In this document: piece by piece, positions 11,460 to 22,600 of the stretch
Position numbering within the stretch: position 1 is the stretch's first letter
Layout of the letters: every line of letters begins with the position of its first letter
Translations under genes and position numbers: made by a program
The notes under the pieces: generated by a model
Databases searched by the model: none
The model's input: the letters and a program-made list of their open reading frames with translations, nothing else
What the model was told of the DNA's origin: nothing
DNA from: Phorcus lineatus
Lineage: Eukaryota; Mollusca; Gastropoda; Trochida; Trochidae
Direction of reading: 5' to 3'
DNA: 64,000 nt
Assembly (NCBI GenBank): GCA_921293015.1
Contig: OV121085.1
Span: forward strand, 24,751,911-24,815,910

Positions 11460-14400
11460 AGCCAAGTCGAATAGGGAACTGGTCACTAGCTTCACACATT
11501 AAGCATACAGTTCAATACAGCAATAATAAGCTCAGAATGTATACGAGCGTATATGACAGTAACCTTTTGTTTTTAGGTAGGCTATAGGCAGATCTAAAAA
11601 ATACTTATTCCATGATAAACCTATCCATCCAGAAACTAGTGATAGCGATTGCAAAGTCGAATAAGGAACTGTTTGCCAACTTCACAGTAAAATTCAAAAC
11701 GCCTATAATGAGCTCCGTGTGTTGCTATGCGAGCGCTTATGTCAGTGATCTTTTGGTTATAGGTAGACTTTAGGCAGACCTATAATATACATATACCAAG
11801 ATAAACTTATCTGTTCTGAAACGGGCGTTAGCGAGAGCAAAGTCGAATAGGGAACTGTATGCTAACTTCACAGTAAAATTCAAGCCGCCTATAATGAGCT
11901 CCGTGTGTTGCTATGCGAGCGCTTATGTCAGTGATCTTTTGGTTATAGGTAGACTTTAGGCAGACCTATAATATACATATACCAAGATAAACTTATCTGT
12001 TCTGAAACGGGCGTTAGCGAGAGCAAAGTCGAATAGGGAACTGTATGCTAACTTCACAGTAAAATTCAAGCCGCCTATACTGAGCTCCGTGTGTTGCTAT
12101 GCGAGCGCTTATGTCAGTGATCTTTTGGTTATAGGTAGACTTTAGGCAGACCTATAATATACATATACCAAGATAAACTTATCTGTTCTGAAACGGGCGT
12201 TAGCGAGAGCAAAATCGAATAGGGAACTGTATGCTAACTTCACACATTCAGCAAACAGTTCAAAACGCCATAAATAATGGGGTCAGTGTATTGCTATGCG
12301 AGCGGTTATGACAGTGATCTTTTGGTTAAAGGTAGACTTTAGGCAGACCTACAATATACTTATTCCCTGATAAACTTATCTATTCTGAAACGGGAGTTAG
12401 CGAGAGCAAGGTCGAATAAGGAACTGTTTGCCAACTTCACAGTAAAATTCAAGCCGCCTATAATGAGCTCCGTGTGTTGCTATGCGAGCGCTTATGTCAG
12501 TGATCTTTTGGTTATAGGTAGACTTTAGGCAGACCTATAATATACATATACCAAGATAAACTTATCTGTTCTGAAACGGGCGTTAGAGAGTGCAAAATCG
12601 AATAGGGAACTGTATGCTAACTTCACACATTCAGCAAACAGTTCAAAACGCCATAGATAATGGGGTCAGTGTATTGCTATGCGAGCGGTTATGACAGTGA
12701 TCTTTTGGTTATAGGTAGACTTTAGGCAGTCCTTTAATATACTTATTCCCTGATTAACTTATCTATTCTGAAACGGGAGTTAGCGAGTGCAAGGTCGAAC
12801 AAGGAACTGTTTGCCAACTTCACAGTAAAATTCAAGCCGCCTATAATGAGCTCCGTGTGTTGCTATGCGAGCGCTTATGTCAGTGATCTTTTGGTTATAG
12901 GTAGACTTTAGGCAGACCTATAATATACATATACCAAGATAAACTTATCTGTTCTGAAACGGGCGTTAGCGAGGGCAAAGTCGAATAGGGAACTGTATGC
13001 TAACTTCACACATTCAGCAAACAGTTCAAAACGCCATAAGTAATGAGGTCAGTGTATTGCTATGCGAGCAGTTATGACAGTGATCTTTTGGTTATAGGTA
13101 GACTTTAGGCAGTCCTATAATATACTTATTCCCTGATAAACTTATCTATTCTGAAACGGGAGTTAGCGAGAGCAAAGTCGAATAAGGAACTGTTTGCCAA
13201 CTTCACAGTAAACTTCAAAACGCCTATAATGAGCTCCGTGTGTTGCTATGCGAGCGCTTATGTCAGTGATCTTTTGGTTATAGGTAGACTTTAGGCAGAC
13301 CTATAATATACATATACCAAGATAAACTTATCTGTTCTGAAACGGGCGTTAGCGAGAGCAAAATCGAATAGGGAACTGTATGCTAACTTCACACATTCAG
13401 CAAACAGTTCAAAACGCCATAAATAATGGGGTCAGTGTATTGCTATGCGAGCGGTTATGACAGTGATCTTTTGGTTAAAGGTAGACTTTAGGCAGACCTA
13501 CAATATACTTATTCCCTGATAAACTTATCTATTCTGAAACGGGAGTTAGCGAGAGCAAGGTCGAATAAGGAACTGTTTGCCAACTTCACAGTAAAATTCA
13601 AGCCGCCTATAATGAGCTCCGTGTGTTGCTATGCGAGCGCTTATGTCAGTGATCTTTTGGTTATAGGTAGACTTTAGGCAGACCTATAATATACATATAC
13701 CAAGATAAACTTATCTGTTCTGAAACGGGCGTTAGAGAGTGCAAAATCGAATAGGGAACTGTATGCTAACTTCACACATTCAGCAAAGAGTTCAAAACGC
13801 CATAAATAATGGGGTCAGTGTATTGCTATGCGAGCGGTTATGACAGTGACCTTTTGGTTATAGGTAGACTTTAGGCAGTCCTATAATATACTTATTCCCT
13901 GATAAACTTATCTATTCTGAAACGGGCGTTAGCGAGTGCAAAGTCGAATAAGGAACTGTTTGCCAACTTCACAGTAAAATTCAAAACGCCTATAATGAGC
14001 TCCGTGTGTTGCTATGCGAGCGCTTATGTCAGTGATCTTTTGGTTATAGGTAGACTTTAGGCAGACCTATAATATACATATACCAAGATAAACTTATCTG
14101 TTCTGAAACGGGCGTTAGAGAGTGCAAAATCGAATAGGGAACTGTATGCTAACTTCACACATTCAGCAAACAGTTCAAAACGCCATAAATAATGAGGTCA
14201 GTGTATTGCTATGCGAGCGGTTATGACAGTGATCTTTTGGTTATAGGTAGACTTTAGGCAGTCCTATAATATACTTATTCCCTGATAAACTTATCTATTC
14301 TGAAACGGGAGTTAGCGAGAGCAAAGTCGAATAAGGAACTGTTTGCCAACTTCACAGTAAAATTCAAAACGCCTATAATGAGCTCCGTGTGTTGCTATGC

Positions 14401-14721
14401 GAGCGCTTATGTCAGTGATCTTTTGGTTATAGGTAGACTTTAGGCAGACCTATGATATACATATACCAAGATAAACTTATCTGTTCTGAAACGGGCGTTA
14501 GAGAGTGCAAAATCGAATAGGGAACTGTATGCTAACTTCACACATTCAGCAAACAGTTCAAAATCGCCTATAATAACTCAGTATTTAGCTATGCGAGTGT
14601 GTACGACAGTGATCTTTTGTGTATACGAGGAGTTTTGGCAGACCTAACATATACTTATTCCATTTACATCAATCCATTCTGAAAGGGATAATACAGGGAT
14701 AAATTACAGTTAGTCCGTCAG
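11460..14721 (-). repeat. Right arm: ~17 inverted ~191-bp monomers in 383-bp dimers
   Basis: This arm is the reverse complement of the left arm. The landmark GAGCTCCGTGTGTTGC recurs at about 12464, 12847, 13230, 13613, 13996 and 14379, i.e. every 383 bp, preceded by a 190-bp step at 11891-12081. The number of monomers matches the left arm, but the copies differ in order, so the arms have been homogenised or amplified separately. Confidence 0.9.
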
Positions 14722-14948
14722 CGAATAAGGAACTGGGAACTGGGAACTGGTTGCCAACTTCACAATTTGAATAAGGAACTGGGAACTGGGAACTGGTTGC
14801 CAACTTCACAATTTGAATAAGGAACTGGGAACTGGGAACTGTTTGCCAACTTCACAATTTGAATAAGGAACTGGGAACTGGGAACTGTTTGCCAACTTCA
14901 CAATTTGAATAAGGAACTGGGAACTGGGAACTGTTTGCCAACTTCACA
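14722..14948 (-). repeat. Right array of five 46-bp repeats
   Basis: Five reverse-complement copies of the 46-bp unit seen at 3558-3833, each ending GCCAACTTCACA. The two outermost-arm units nearest the arm have GGTTGCC rather than GTTTGCC. One unit fewer than on the left. Confidence 0.9.
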
Positions 14949-14954
14949 GACCCT
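14926..14954 (-). repeat. Right terminal inverted repeat, 29 bp
   Basis: Perfect inverted match to 3552-3580. Followed directly by the second AAAAACT at 14955-14961. Confidence 0.9.
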
Positions 14955-16989
14955 AAAAACTATATGAAAACAAATTCTTTCAAATCATGTTTCCCGTCGA
15001 TTGTCTCAAATGATATAGTTTACAACAACGCCCAAGATATTGCAGATGTTATCAACACGTTTTTTACAGATCAATCAAAAGTTAGTGATCCAAACGCGGA
15101 CTTGCCTTATATCGCGCCGCGTGATATCGACCACCCTATGACATCTATAATAATTAGTAATGAAGATGTTAAGGACATTCTTCTGAGTTTAGATACTACA
15201 AAAGCGTCGGGACCTGATGGCATTGGCAATACTGTTCTTAAACTATGTTCTACATCCATAACCCCCCTGTTAGCAGAGTTATTTAATATCTCTCTCCGTA
15301 ATAAAACGTTCCCGTCGACTTGGAAGCTAGCTTCTGTAATTCCATTATATAAAAAAGGTAATGAACATGAATGTTCAAATTATAGACCAGTTGCTTTAAC
15401 TAGCTGTGTTGCAAAAGTTTTCGAAAAGTGTATATTCAAATATGTTTTTAATTTTCTAAGGGACAACAATGTTTTATCAAATTTGCAATCTGGATTTATG
15501 CCAGGCGATTCCACGGTAAATCAATTGACATATCTTTATAATTTCATCGCAAGTGCAGTCGACAGAGGAAAAGAAATAAGAGCCGTTTTTTGTGACGTAA
15601 GTAAAGCCTTTAATAAAGTTTGGCACAGGGGTATCATCCATAAACTTCATGCCTGTGGCATCCGAGGTGAACTCTTGGAATGGTTTCAAAGCTACTTACA
15701 CAACAGACTGCAAAAAGTTGTAATTAATGGGTATAGTTCAGAATATAAATCTGTAGAAGCTGGTGTCCTAGGACTCCTTCTTTTTATCATTTATATAAAT
15801 GATATTGAAGACGGGATAGATAGTAACATCCGTCTGTTTGCCGACGATACATCGATTTATGTAATAGTAGATGATCATTTTACAGCAGCCGCTACTATAA
15901 ATAACGACTTGGCTAAAATTTCAGACTGGGCAAGAAAATGGCAAGTTGATTTTAATCCTAGTAAAACCGAAAGTATTACATTCACAAGAAAAATGCATAA
16001 AATTGCTAAACCAAATTTAACTATGAATTGTGAAATTATTAAAGAAGTTGAAAGTCATAAACACCTAGGTATAACCCTTCAAAACGATTGTTCATGGAAA
16101 GTACATATCAATCACATGATAAAGAAAATCAGTCCAATGATCAATTGTCTGAGAAGTTTAAAATATCGTCTATCTCGAAAAACGCTTGATACATTATATA
16201 CGTCGTTTATCCTTCCCCTATTTGATTACTGCTGTCATATATGGGACAACTGCACATTTGAACAAGCCGTTATATTTGAAAACTTACATTTAGACGCGTT
16301 GCGAACTATTTGCGGCGCGGTACGCGGCACTAGTCATGATAAAATATATAAGGAAACATACCACAACCCTCTTAAGGATAGAAGGCGACGCTTTAAACTC
16401 ATTACTTTTTATAAAATGTATCATAATCTGGTACCAGACTACCTAAGTGATCTTATACCAGGACGAGTATTCGAACAAAGCAGCTACAATCTTAGAAATA
16501 GTTCCTCCATTCAAGCAATTAATTGTAGAACACAGAGATATGCTCAATCTTTCTTACCAAGTACTATTATGCTATGGAATTCCCTACCACATGAAATCAT
16601 CCACGCCCCTTCCATGAATCAGTTCAAAACAATGATAAATGAAACGGTTACAAAGAATAATTACAATTTAAGTTCAGGGTCTAGATTCTGTCAAGTCATC
16701 CATTGCCGCCTCAAGCTTGGCTGTACATAGCGATTTAAATGCGCAGAGATATCTTAGACACATATCCGAAAACCCCGGGTGCTCATGTGGCCACTCTTAT
16801 AAAGACGTGATTCACTATCTGTTTATTTGTCGGAAATATCAAAATTTAAGAATCAATATGTATTTTTATATTCATGGATTTGACATAATGACAGTTTTAT
16901 ACGGCAACGGTAATCTGACTATCCTGGAAAATAACAATATTCTTGAATCATTACACCATTTTATCAACACGAGTAAAATATTTTCTTAA
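14955..16989 (+). pseudogene. CR1-like LINE ORF2: reverse transcriptase and C-terminal Cys/His domain (right piece of split copy)
   Basis: The main open frame covers 14964-16730. It has the RT finger motif KASGPDGIGN, NYRPVALTS, QSGFMPGDSTVNQL, the first catalytic segment FCDVSKAFNKVWH and the second, LFADDTSIYV. After AGV it goes straight to LG: compared with AGVPQGSVLGP in the copy at 21720, five codons (PQGSV) are deleted in frame at ~15767. This likely kills the enzyme. The post-RT domain is present. Near 16725 a 4-bp insertion shifts the frame into 16717-16989, which carries the C-terminal CSCGHSYKDVIHYLFIC Cys/His motif typical of these LINEs. The 5' part lies left of the foldback element. 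Confidence 0.85.
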
Positions 16990-17031
16990 CATTCTGCAAT
17001 TATCTATAACTATCTTAACTTTACTTTGTTA

Positions 17032-17095
17032 ATTTTCTTGCCCAGTCTGAAATTTTAGCCAAGTCGTTATCTATAGTAGCGGCTGCTGTAAAATG
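17032..17095 (-). repeat. Antisense 64-bp copy of the LINE's own RT region
   Basis: The reverse complement matches 15875-15939 with a single difference seen by eye (T versus C). The source lies just downstream of the catalytic ADD codons. It was probably captured by template switching or an inversion. Confidence 0.85.
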
Positions 17096-17271
17096 ACTTT
17101 ACTTTGTTTCGTGCGGAGGCTGCAGCAGATTTCAATACTAGGCATATACCAGGCAATATTTCAAATCCTATTACGTAACAACATTACACATTGTTTCTTT
17201 GCTTTTGATGTTTTATATTTTCTTGTGTTTGTTCCAGCTTTATGTATCATGTAAAAGAGCGGCGTTCAAAT

Positions 17272-17286
17272 AAGCTATTTTAGCTT
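17272..17286 (+). promoter_or_regulatory. LINE 3'-end stem-loop (copy 1)
   Basis: AAGCTA, loop TTT, TAGCTT form a perfect 6-bp stem just upstream of TGTTCGCCAATC. The same arrangement with different stem bases occurs at 17788-17800 and 23125-23138. It is inferred to be the RNA feature the LINE reverse transcriptase recognises. Confidence 0.6.
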
Positions 17287-17384
17287 GTTCGCCAATCTTT
17301 GTTTCATTTTTGGAAATAAAAATATGTTTAAACCAAAAAACACCTTGATCGAAATATAGCATGTAATGTACATCATATTATAAG

Positions 17385-17690
17385 AAACTTTGGAAGGAGA
17401 TACAACCAAATTATTCACTGTAAACGAAGACTTGGCTGTAACGATCTAAACGGTCATAAATTTGATAGATTTTTACAAAATACGTCAAGCTGCCCTTGTA
17501 GTCACCATTATGAAGATGCCATTTGTCCAAATTTTGCTCGTTTTCGACCAGAGTGTTTCTATTACGTTAATAATTATGATATTCAAACTGTTTTATTTGG
17601 TAATTATTCCTTTTCTGACGTAATCAATGTAAAGTTTGTTAAATCTGTTCATTTATATTTTACCCTTACTAAACGTTTTTCTGTTTAATC
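17385..17690 (+). pseudogene. Second CR1-like LINE, extreme C-terminus of ORF2
   Basis: The frame reads NQIIHCKRRLGCNDLNGHKF, then the Cys/His motif CPCSHHYEDAIC and VLFGNYSFSDV, ending in KRFSV and a stop at ~17687. It is the same domain as in the neighbouring copies but a separate, strongly 5'-truncated insertion. The final conserved F-x-C segment after EDAIC is altered. The open frame is short but clearly homologous. Confidence 0.75.
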
Positions 17691-17847
17691 TATAAGTATT
17701 TATCATAAAGTCTGCTAACTTCTGTGATGATGAATTAAGATATGGTGTATAAATGTATATATGTATGTTTGGGAGAGGTATTCAGATAGGCTGCTAGCCT
17801 GTTTACCAATCCCTTTCTCTTTTCTGAAATAAATATTGTTTAAACCA
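17691..17847 (+). other. 3' UTR of the second LINE with stem-loop
   Basis: AGGCT, loop GCT, AGCCT at 17788-17800 is followed by GTTTACCAATCCC and AAATAAATATTGTTTAAACC. The layout matches the ends at 17333 and 23190. Confidence 0.65.
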
Positions 17848-18539
17848 AATACCACTATATATATCTAAATAATGGCAACCGCAGCCAATTCGTAAATCCA
17901 ACTCTTTATTTCCAAAATTCGGCCAAAAAACGCGCGCGTACATCTTCAAACACCAACACTCAATCCAACACCTCTCAAAACTCACCACTCACCAAAAACA
18001 CCACCTCACTTCAAACACACACTACAAACAACCAAACACCAACCCACGCACATGCTACTCACCCCACAAGCCACAACTCACACAATACTCACACGCATGA
18101 CACACACCCCTCAAACATAACATCACAAGCTAAGCTACTTACACCAAAAACAACAACACACGCACACAAGACAACCCAATACATGACATCTCTCTAAATT
18201 TCTACATATTCGCTGCTGCGGTAGGACAGCACTAATCCGCATTGCTCAGCCGTGAAAGGATCGGCTCCATCCTCCACAGCAGAGGATACTCATATACACG
18301 CCTCAAGGAAAGCGGCAAAGGCTACTTTGTTACATTTAAAACTCAACACACCGCAAAAACATGCATATTTACTCTCCAAACCATCGCAGGAACCGCAGTA
18401 AAGTTTCACACTCCACTTTGGTTCACGGAGTCCCGTGGGGTCATAAGTTTCTCTCAAAAGAGAACAGTCTTAAACAGTATCTCGACGAGGCCAATACCTT
18501 AAATCAAACCCAAATACTCTTTGCTAAACGCATAACTAA

Positions 18540-18666
18540 AATTCTGGCCTCGGGTACTCAAACAAATACCCCAAAAGTAATATTAACATTTAACACTAGT
18601 AAACTACCAACCAACCTTCTTCGGCGCCAGCTCACGACCAGTTGAGCCCGTCCCACAGTTTGCACA
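18540..18666 (+). repeat. Long flanking duplication, left copy (~127 bp)
   Basis: Begins AATTCTGGCCTCGGG and ends CAGTTTGCACA. It is repeated at 18954-19082 with three small differences. The two copies bracket the 287-bp insertion exactly, so it behaves like an unusually long target-site duplication. Confidence 0.85.
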
Positions 18667-18953
18667 GACAGACAGACAGACAGATAGTTTATTCAGTCTC
18701 ACCTCTTATATACATAAAAATATCTAAACAATTATACATTCTTAAAATACATGAGCCACCCAAAAATATAAAACAGGTTTATGAGAGACTAATTGTCGAT
18801 AAAAGATTCGTAAAAAAGAACAACAATTTATAAATACATAAGATAAAGTATAAAAGTACATATGGATTAAAGTACTATAAAATGATAAACGTGCTAGAAA
18901 AGTACACATATTAGAAAATAGAAATATGATACATTAAATTACAGTTAAATGGG
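18667..18953 (-). mobile_element. 287-bp retroelement tail with (CTGT)n end
   Basis: On the minus strand it runs from CCCATTTAACTG to GAATAAACTATCTGTCTGTC, ending in a short CTGT microsatellite. That end is typical of LINEs and SINEs that terminate in a simple repeat instead of poly(A). No coding domain remains, so it is either a truncated LINE 3' UTR or a SINE. Confidence 0.6.
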
Positions 18954-19082
18954 AATTCTAGCCTCGGGTACTCAAACAAATACCCCAAAAGTAATATTAA
19001 CATTTAACACTAGTAAACTACCAACCAGCATCTTCTTCGGCGCCAGCTCACGCCCAGTTGAGCCCGTCCCACAGTTTGCACA
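18954..19082 (+). repeat. Long flanking duplication, right copy (~129 bp)
   Basis: Second copy of 18540-18666. ORF1 coding sequence continues from its right end into the zinc knuckle, which confirms that the duplication arose from the host LINE's own ORF1. Confidence 0.85.
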
Positions 19083-19308
19083 AACTGCTTAAAATACAAA
19101 TCTCACTCCACACAACAATGCAGGGGTAAAAGAAGCTGCAGGACTTGCGGCATGCAGGACTGTAACGGGCCGGATGAAACAGACACTGCATACACTGCAA
19201 ATCAACCGCCCATCCCTCCCTCCATTACTCTTGCCCAACATATAAACAACACAAACAACTCGCAAACCCCAACAAACAATACACACAGCGCAACAAAAAC
19301 CCACACAA

Positions 19309-19317
19309 CACACACGC
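19309..19317 (+). repeat. Target-site duplication of the CR1-like LINE, left copy (CACACACGC)
   Basis: Matches 23191-23199 immediately after the LINE's GTTTAAAC end. The local AC richness makes a chance match possible. Confidence 0.55.
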
Positions 19318-19689
19318 AATCGCACTCGAAAAACACAATTTTTCTACAAAATGCAAACATTTTTATCACCAAATTTGGAATTCCACCATAGTATTTTCCG
19401 ACCATCTCATCGAAATGATGTCATGGATTTTTCTTGTTTTATTTTTTATTTATTCTTTCTCTTTTCTTCAAGTTTGTAAATACAGTTTCCTACGGGTACG
19501 TTCTGGTGAAGGATCACATTTTTTCTATATTCAAATGCGAACCAAGATATACATATATGACTTATCTATGTTATTTTCCTTACAATATTATATGCCTGAT
19601 GCATTGCTAAGTTGTGATGATGAACAATTCCTCTATGATGGTTGTGATACATTTACCCACTGCATATATTGTAATATTTGAAGGTATAG

Positions 19690-22600
19690 ATGTCGGTTGA
19701 TATAAGTCAGTACAGACTGGCAGTGGGGGTATTTGCAGTCAGGCTTCATTCCTTCGCAGTTTGTAAGCTAAAATTTTACATTTTCCTTTTCCGACAGCTT
19801 TGTATTTACAACTTGTCTGTCAGTGTCATTGCATCACTTCTGATATTATGTTTCGGAGACGTACAACCCAACCCTGGCCCAGTAGTAAATACGTAGAAGA
19901 TAGCCTAAGAGAAAAATTGGACGTCTTAGAAGCTGAATTTAACTCATATGACATCATCTGTATTTCAGAAACGTGGTTACATATACACATTTCAAACAAT
20001 GACATTCTAATACCAGGATTTCAACCTCCATTTCGTAAAGATCGCGGTAGCCGCGGGGGGCGGAGTAGCTATTTATATCAAAGACAGTTTGCTTGCCAAG
20101 AACATGCCTCACCTGGACATAGCTGGACTCGAAGCTGTGTGGGTTCGAGTAAAATGTAAATATCGTACCTACCTGATAGGTACTTTCTATAGAGCTGACC
20201 GTAGTGTTGCTTATTGAGATTTAATTGACCAGTCAATTGGAAACGCTGTCGTTCTTAACTTGTTCACTGTTGTTGCCGGCGATTTTAATGAAGATATTTT
20301 AAACGAAAGAAAGCGTAAAATTGAACTGCTAGAATCTGTACATGGGCTAACTCAAATAATAGATAAACCGACTCGAATCACCCCACAATCAAGTACTCTA
20401 ATTGATCTTATATTTGTGTCCTCTATTCAGAATGTACGCGATAGCGGGGTGTTAGATCCTATTTGTAGTGACCATTGTCCGACCTATGTTGATATCAAAT
20501 TCAATAGACCAAAGTGTAATACCTTTAAACGTAAAATATATGATTATCAACAAATGGACATTGACGGTATATTTTTGGATATCGATAACATTGATACTGA
20601 AGATATGTTCTCTAACAACAACGTGGATGATATTGCAAATAAGTTAACGGCCACAATAAAGAATGCATGCAACAAGAATATTCCAAACAAAACTGTTACC
20701 ATTCGACCATAAGATCTACTTTGGATGAACAATCAAATTCGATCACTGATACGCACACGTATTAGACATCATAAACAAGCTAAGTTTAGAAATTCAGCTA
20801 TTGTTTGGACTCGATTTCGTCAAAGTAGAAATAAAGTTATCTCAGCAGTCAGATCGGCAAAAAAAGAATATGCGAATAAACTGGATAAGATGTTTAATCA
20901 ATCAACCTCTGACAAAAATTGGTGGAAATTAGTTAATAATTACATGAAGAGAAATAAAAATAATTTTACGTTTCCTCCTTTAATCCATGATAATGTAGTC
21001 AGTGACGACTTACAAGATATAACTAAAACTTTAAATGATTATTTCACTAGGCAGTCGCAAGTAGAAAATCCCGAGTCACAACCCCCTAATATCAAACAAA
21101 AGTCAGTTAACAGTTTATCGGAAATTAGCCTTGATAACAGCGAAGTATACGACATCTTAATGTGTGTTAACACTACAAAAGCTTTCTGCCCAGATGGAAT
21201 TGGTAATAGAATTCTAAAATTAATCGCGCGCAGTATTTCCCCCGTTTTAACACAACTTTTTAATTTTTCACTTCAACGAATGACATTTCCGGCATCGTGG
21301 AAAGAGGCAAGCGTTGTACCAATTCATAAAAAGGTTAGTGTCAATGACTGTTCAAACTATCGACCAGTTGCTCTTACAAGTTGCGTAGCTAAAATATTTG
21401 AGCGATGTATCTTTAAACATGTTTTTAATTATCTAAGAGATAATGATATTTTATCCAACTTACAATCGGGGTTTATACCTGGTGATTCTTGTGTTAATCA
21501 ACTTACTTATTTGTATAATTTCATTGCGAAGGCTATGGACTATGTATTCTGCGATATTAGCAAAGCCTTTGATCGAGTGTGGCACAAAGGTCTCTTGCAT
21601 AAATTACATTCTTGTGGAATTAATGGCCCATTATTACAATGGTTTAAAAGTTATTTAGAAAATAGATCCCAGCGTGTAGTTATAAATGGCTACAGCTCGA
21701 ATGTAATGTCAGTAATGGCGGGCGTCCCGCAGGGCTCTGTTTAGGACCACTTTTGTTTTTGGTTTACATAAATGATATTGTTGAAGGCATCGATAGCAAC
21801 ATAAGATTATTTGCCGATGATACTTCCATCTATGTAATAATTGATGATCCTGACGCAGCGGCATATTGTCTCAACAACGACTTGATAAAAATAGCAAACT
21901 GGGCAAAAACATGGAAAGTTGATTTTAACCCTTCCAAAACTAAAACAATCTTATTTAGCAGAAAATCTAATCAAAATCCACATCCAGGCTTGTTCTTTAA
22001 TGACGTTGGAATAGAAGAAACCTCATGTCATAAACACTTAGATATCACTCTTCAAAATAACTGTTCATGGGATAACCATGTAGACGACATCGTTAAAAAG
22101 GTAAGCTCTATGACCAATTGTTTAAGAAGTTTTAAATATAGGTTAACCAGAAACACCTTAAATCGTATGTATACGTCATTTATTCTTCCAATATTCGACT
22201 ACTGTAGCCATATATATGATAATTGTTCCAAAACGCAGGCAAATATCCTAGAAAAACTGCAATTAGACGCTTTGCAGACGATATGTGGTGCTGTCCGCGG
22301 CACCAGTCATACCAAACTTTAAAGCGAAACCTCGACTATCTCGCTTTCCGAAAGAAGAAGAATTGCAAATCTAGTTATTTTCTTTAAAATGTAAAATAAC
22401 AGATTACCCGTCTATCTTAACGAACTCATCCCTCCCTTCGTCTCTCAAGCTAGCAGTTACCCATTAAGAAATGCATCACATTTGCAAAATATACAATGCC
22501 GTACAGTTTTATATAAAAACTCATTTTTACCCGATTCTGTAACCCTTTGGAATGCTTTACCCGAACATGTTAAATCACTAACTGACGTCAATGATTTCAA

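Larger units (their letters stand above)
3552..14954. mobile_element. 11.4-kb foldback-type DNA transposon with repeat-array arms
   Basis: The ends are perfect 29-bp inverted repeats (3552-3580 and 14926-14954, beginning AGGGTCTGTGAAGTTGG). They are bounded by a 7-bp duplication inside a LINE ORF2 whose frame is continuous at the empty site, so this is one inserted unit. From outside in, each half has: the terminal repeat merged with five or six 46-bp repeats, a ~170-bp transition segment, and ~3.3 kb of ~191-bp monomers. The halves are inverted copies around a 4.3-kb core. No transposase is recognisable, so the element looks non-autonomous. It resembles the foldback/Galileo style of long repetitive arms. 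The superfamily is undetermined, and the TIR does not match one I can name. Confidence 0.85.
16990..17333 (+). other. 3' untranslated region of the split LINE
   Basis: Runs from the ORF2 stop to the family-specific end GTTTAAACC at 17333. It contains an antisense copy of part of the element's own RT (17032-17095) and a terminal hairpin (17272-17286) followed by TGTTCGCCAATC and an AATAAA-like stretch. Confidence 0.65.
17872..19317 (+). pseudogene. I-type LINE ORF1, N-terminal, RRM-like and zinc-knuckle regions (broken)
   Basis: An ATG at 17872 opens MATAANS. After an early stop, a shifted frame runs SAKKRARTSS (a nuclear-localisation-like basic stretch) into a Thr/Asn/His-rich segment encoded by A/C-rich DNA. 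At 18242-18500, RLKESGKGYFVTFKT resembles the RNA-binding fold of I-type ORF1 proteins. At ~19076-19135, CTNCLKYKSHSTQQC and CRTCG form gag-like zinc knuckles. Several frameshifts occur, and a 287-bp element is inserted at 18667-18953. The ORF is cut at 19317 by a complete LINE and resumes near 23200. Assignment to one LINE rests on shared composition, order and the 9-bp duplication. Confidence 0.65.

Noticed and set aside
19089..19405. Cys/Val-rich minus-strand frames
   Set aside because: Antisense to the A/C-rich I-type ORF1 with its zinc knuckles; the plus strand explains the sequence.
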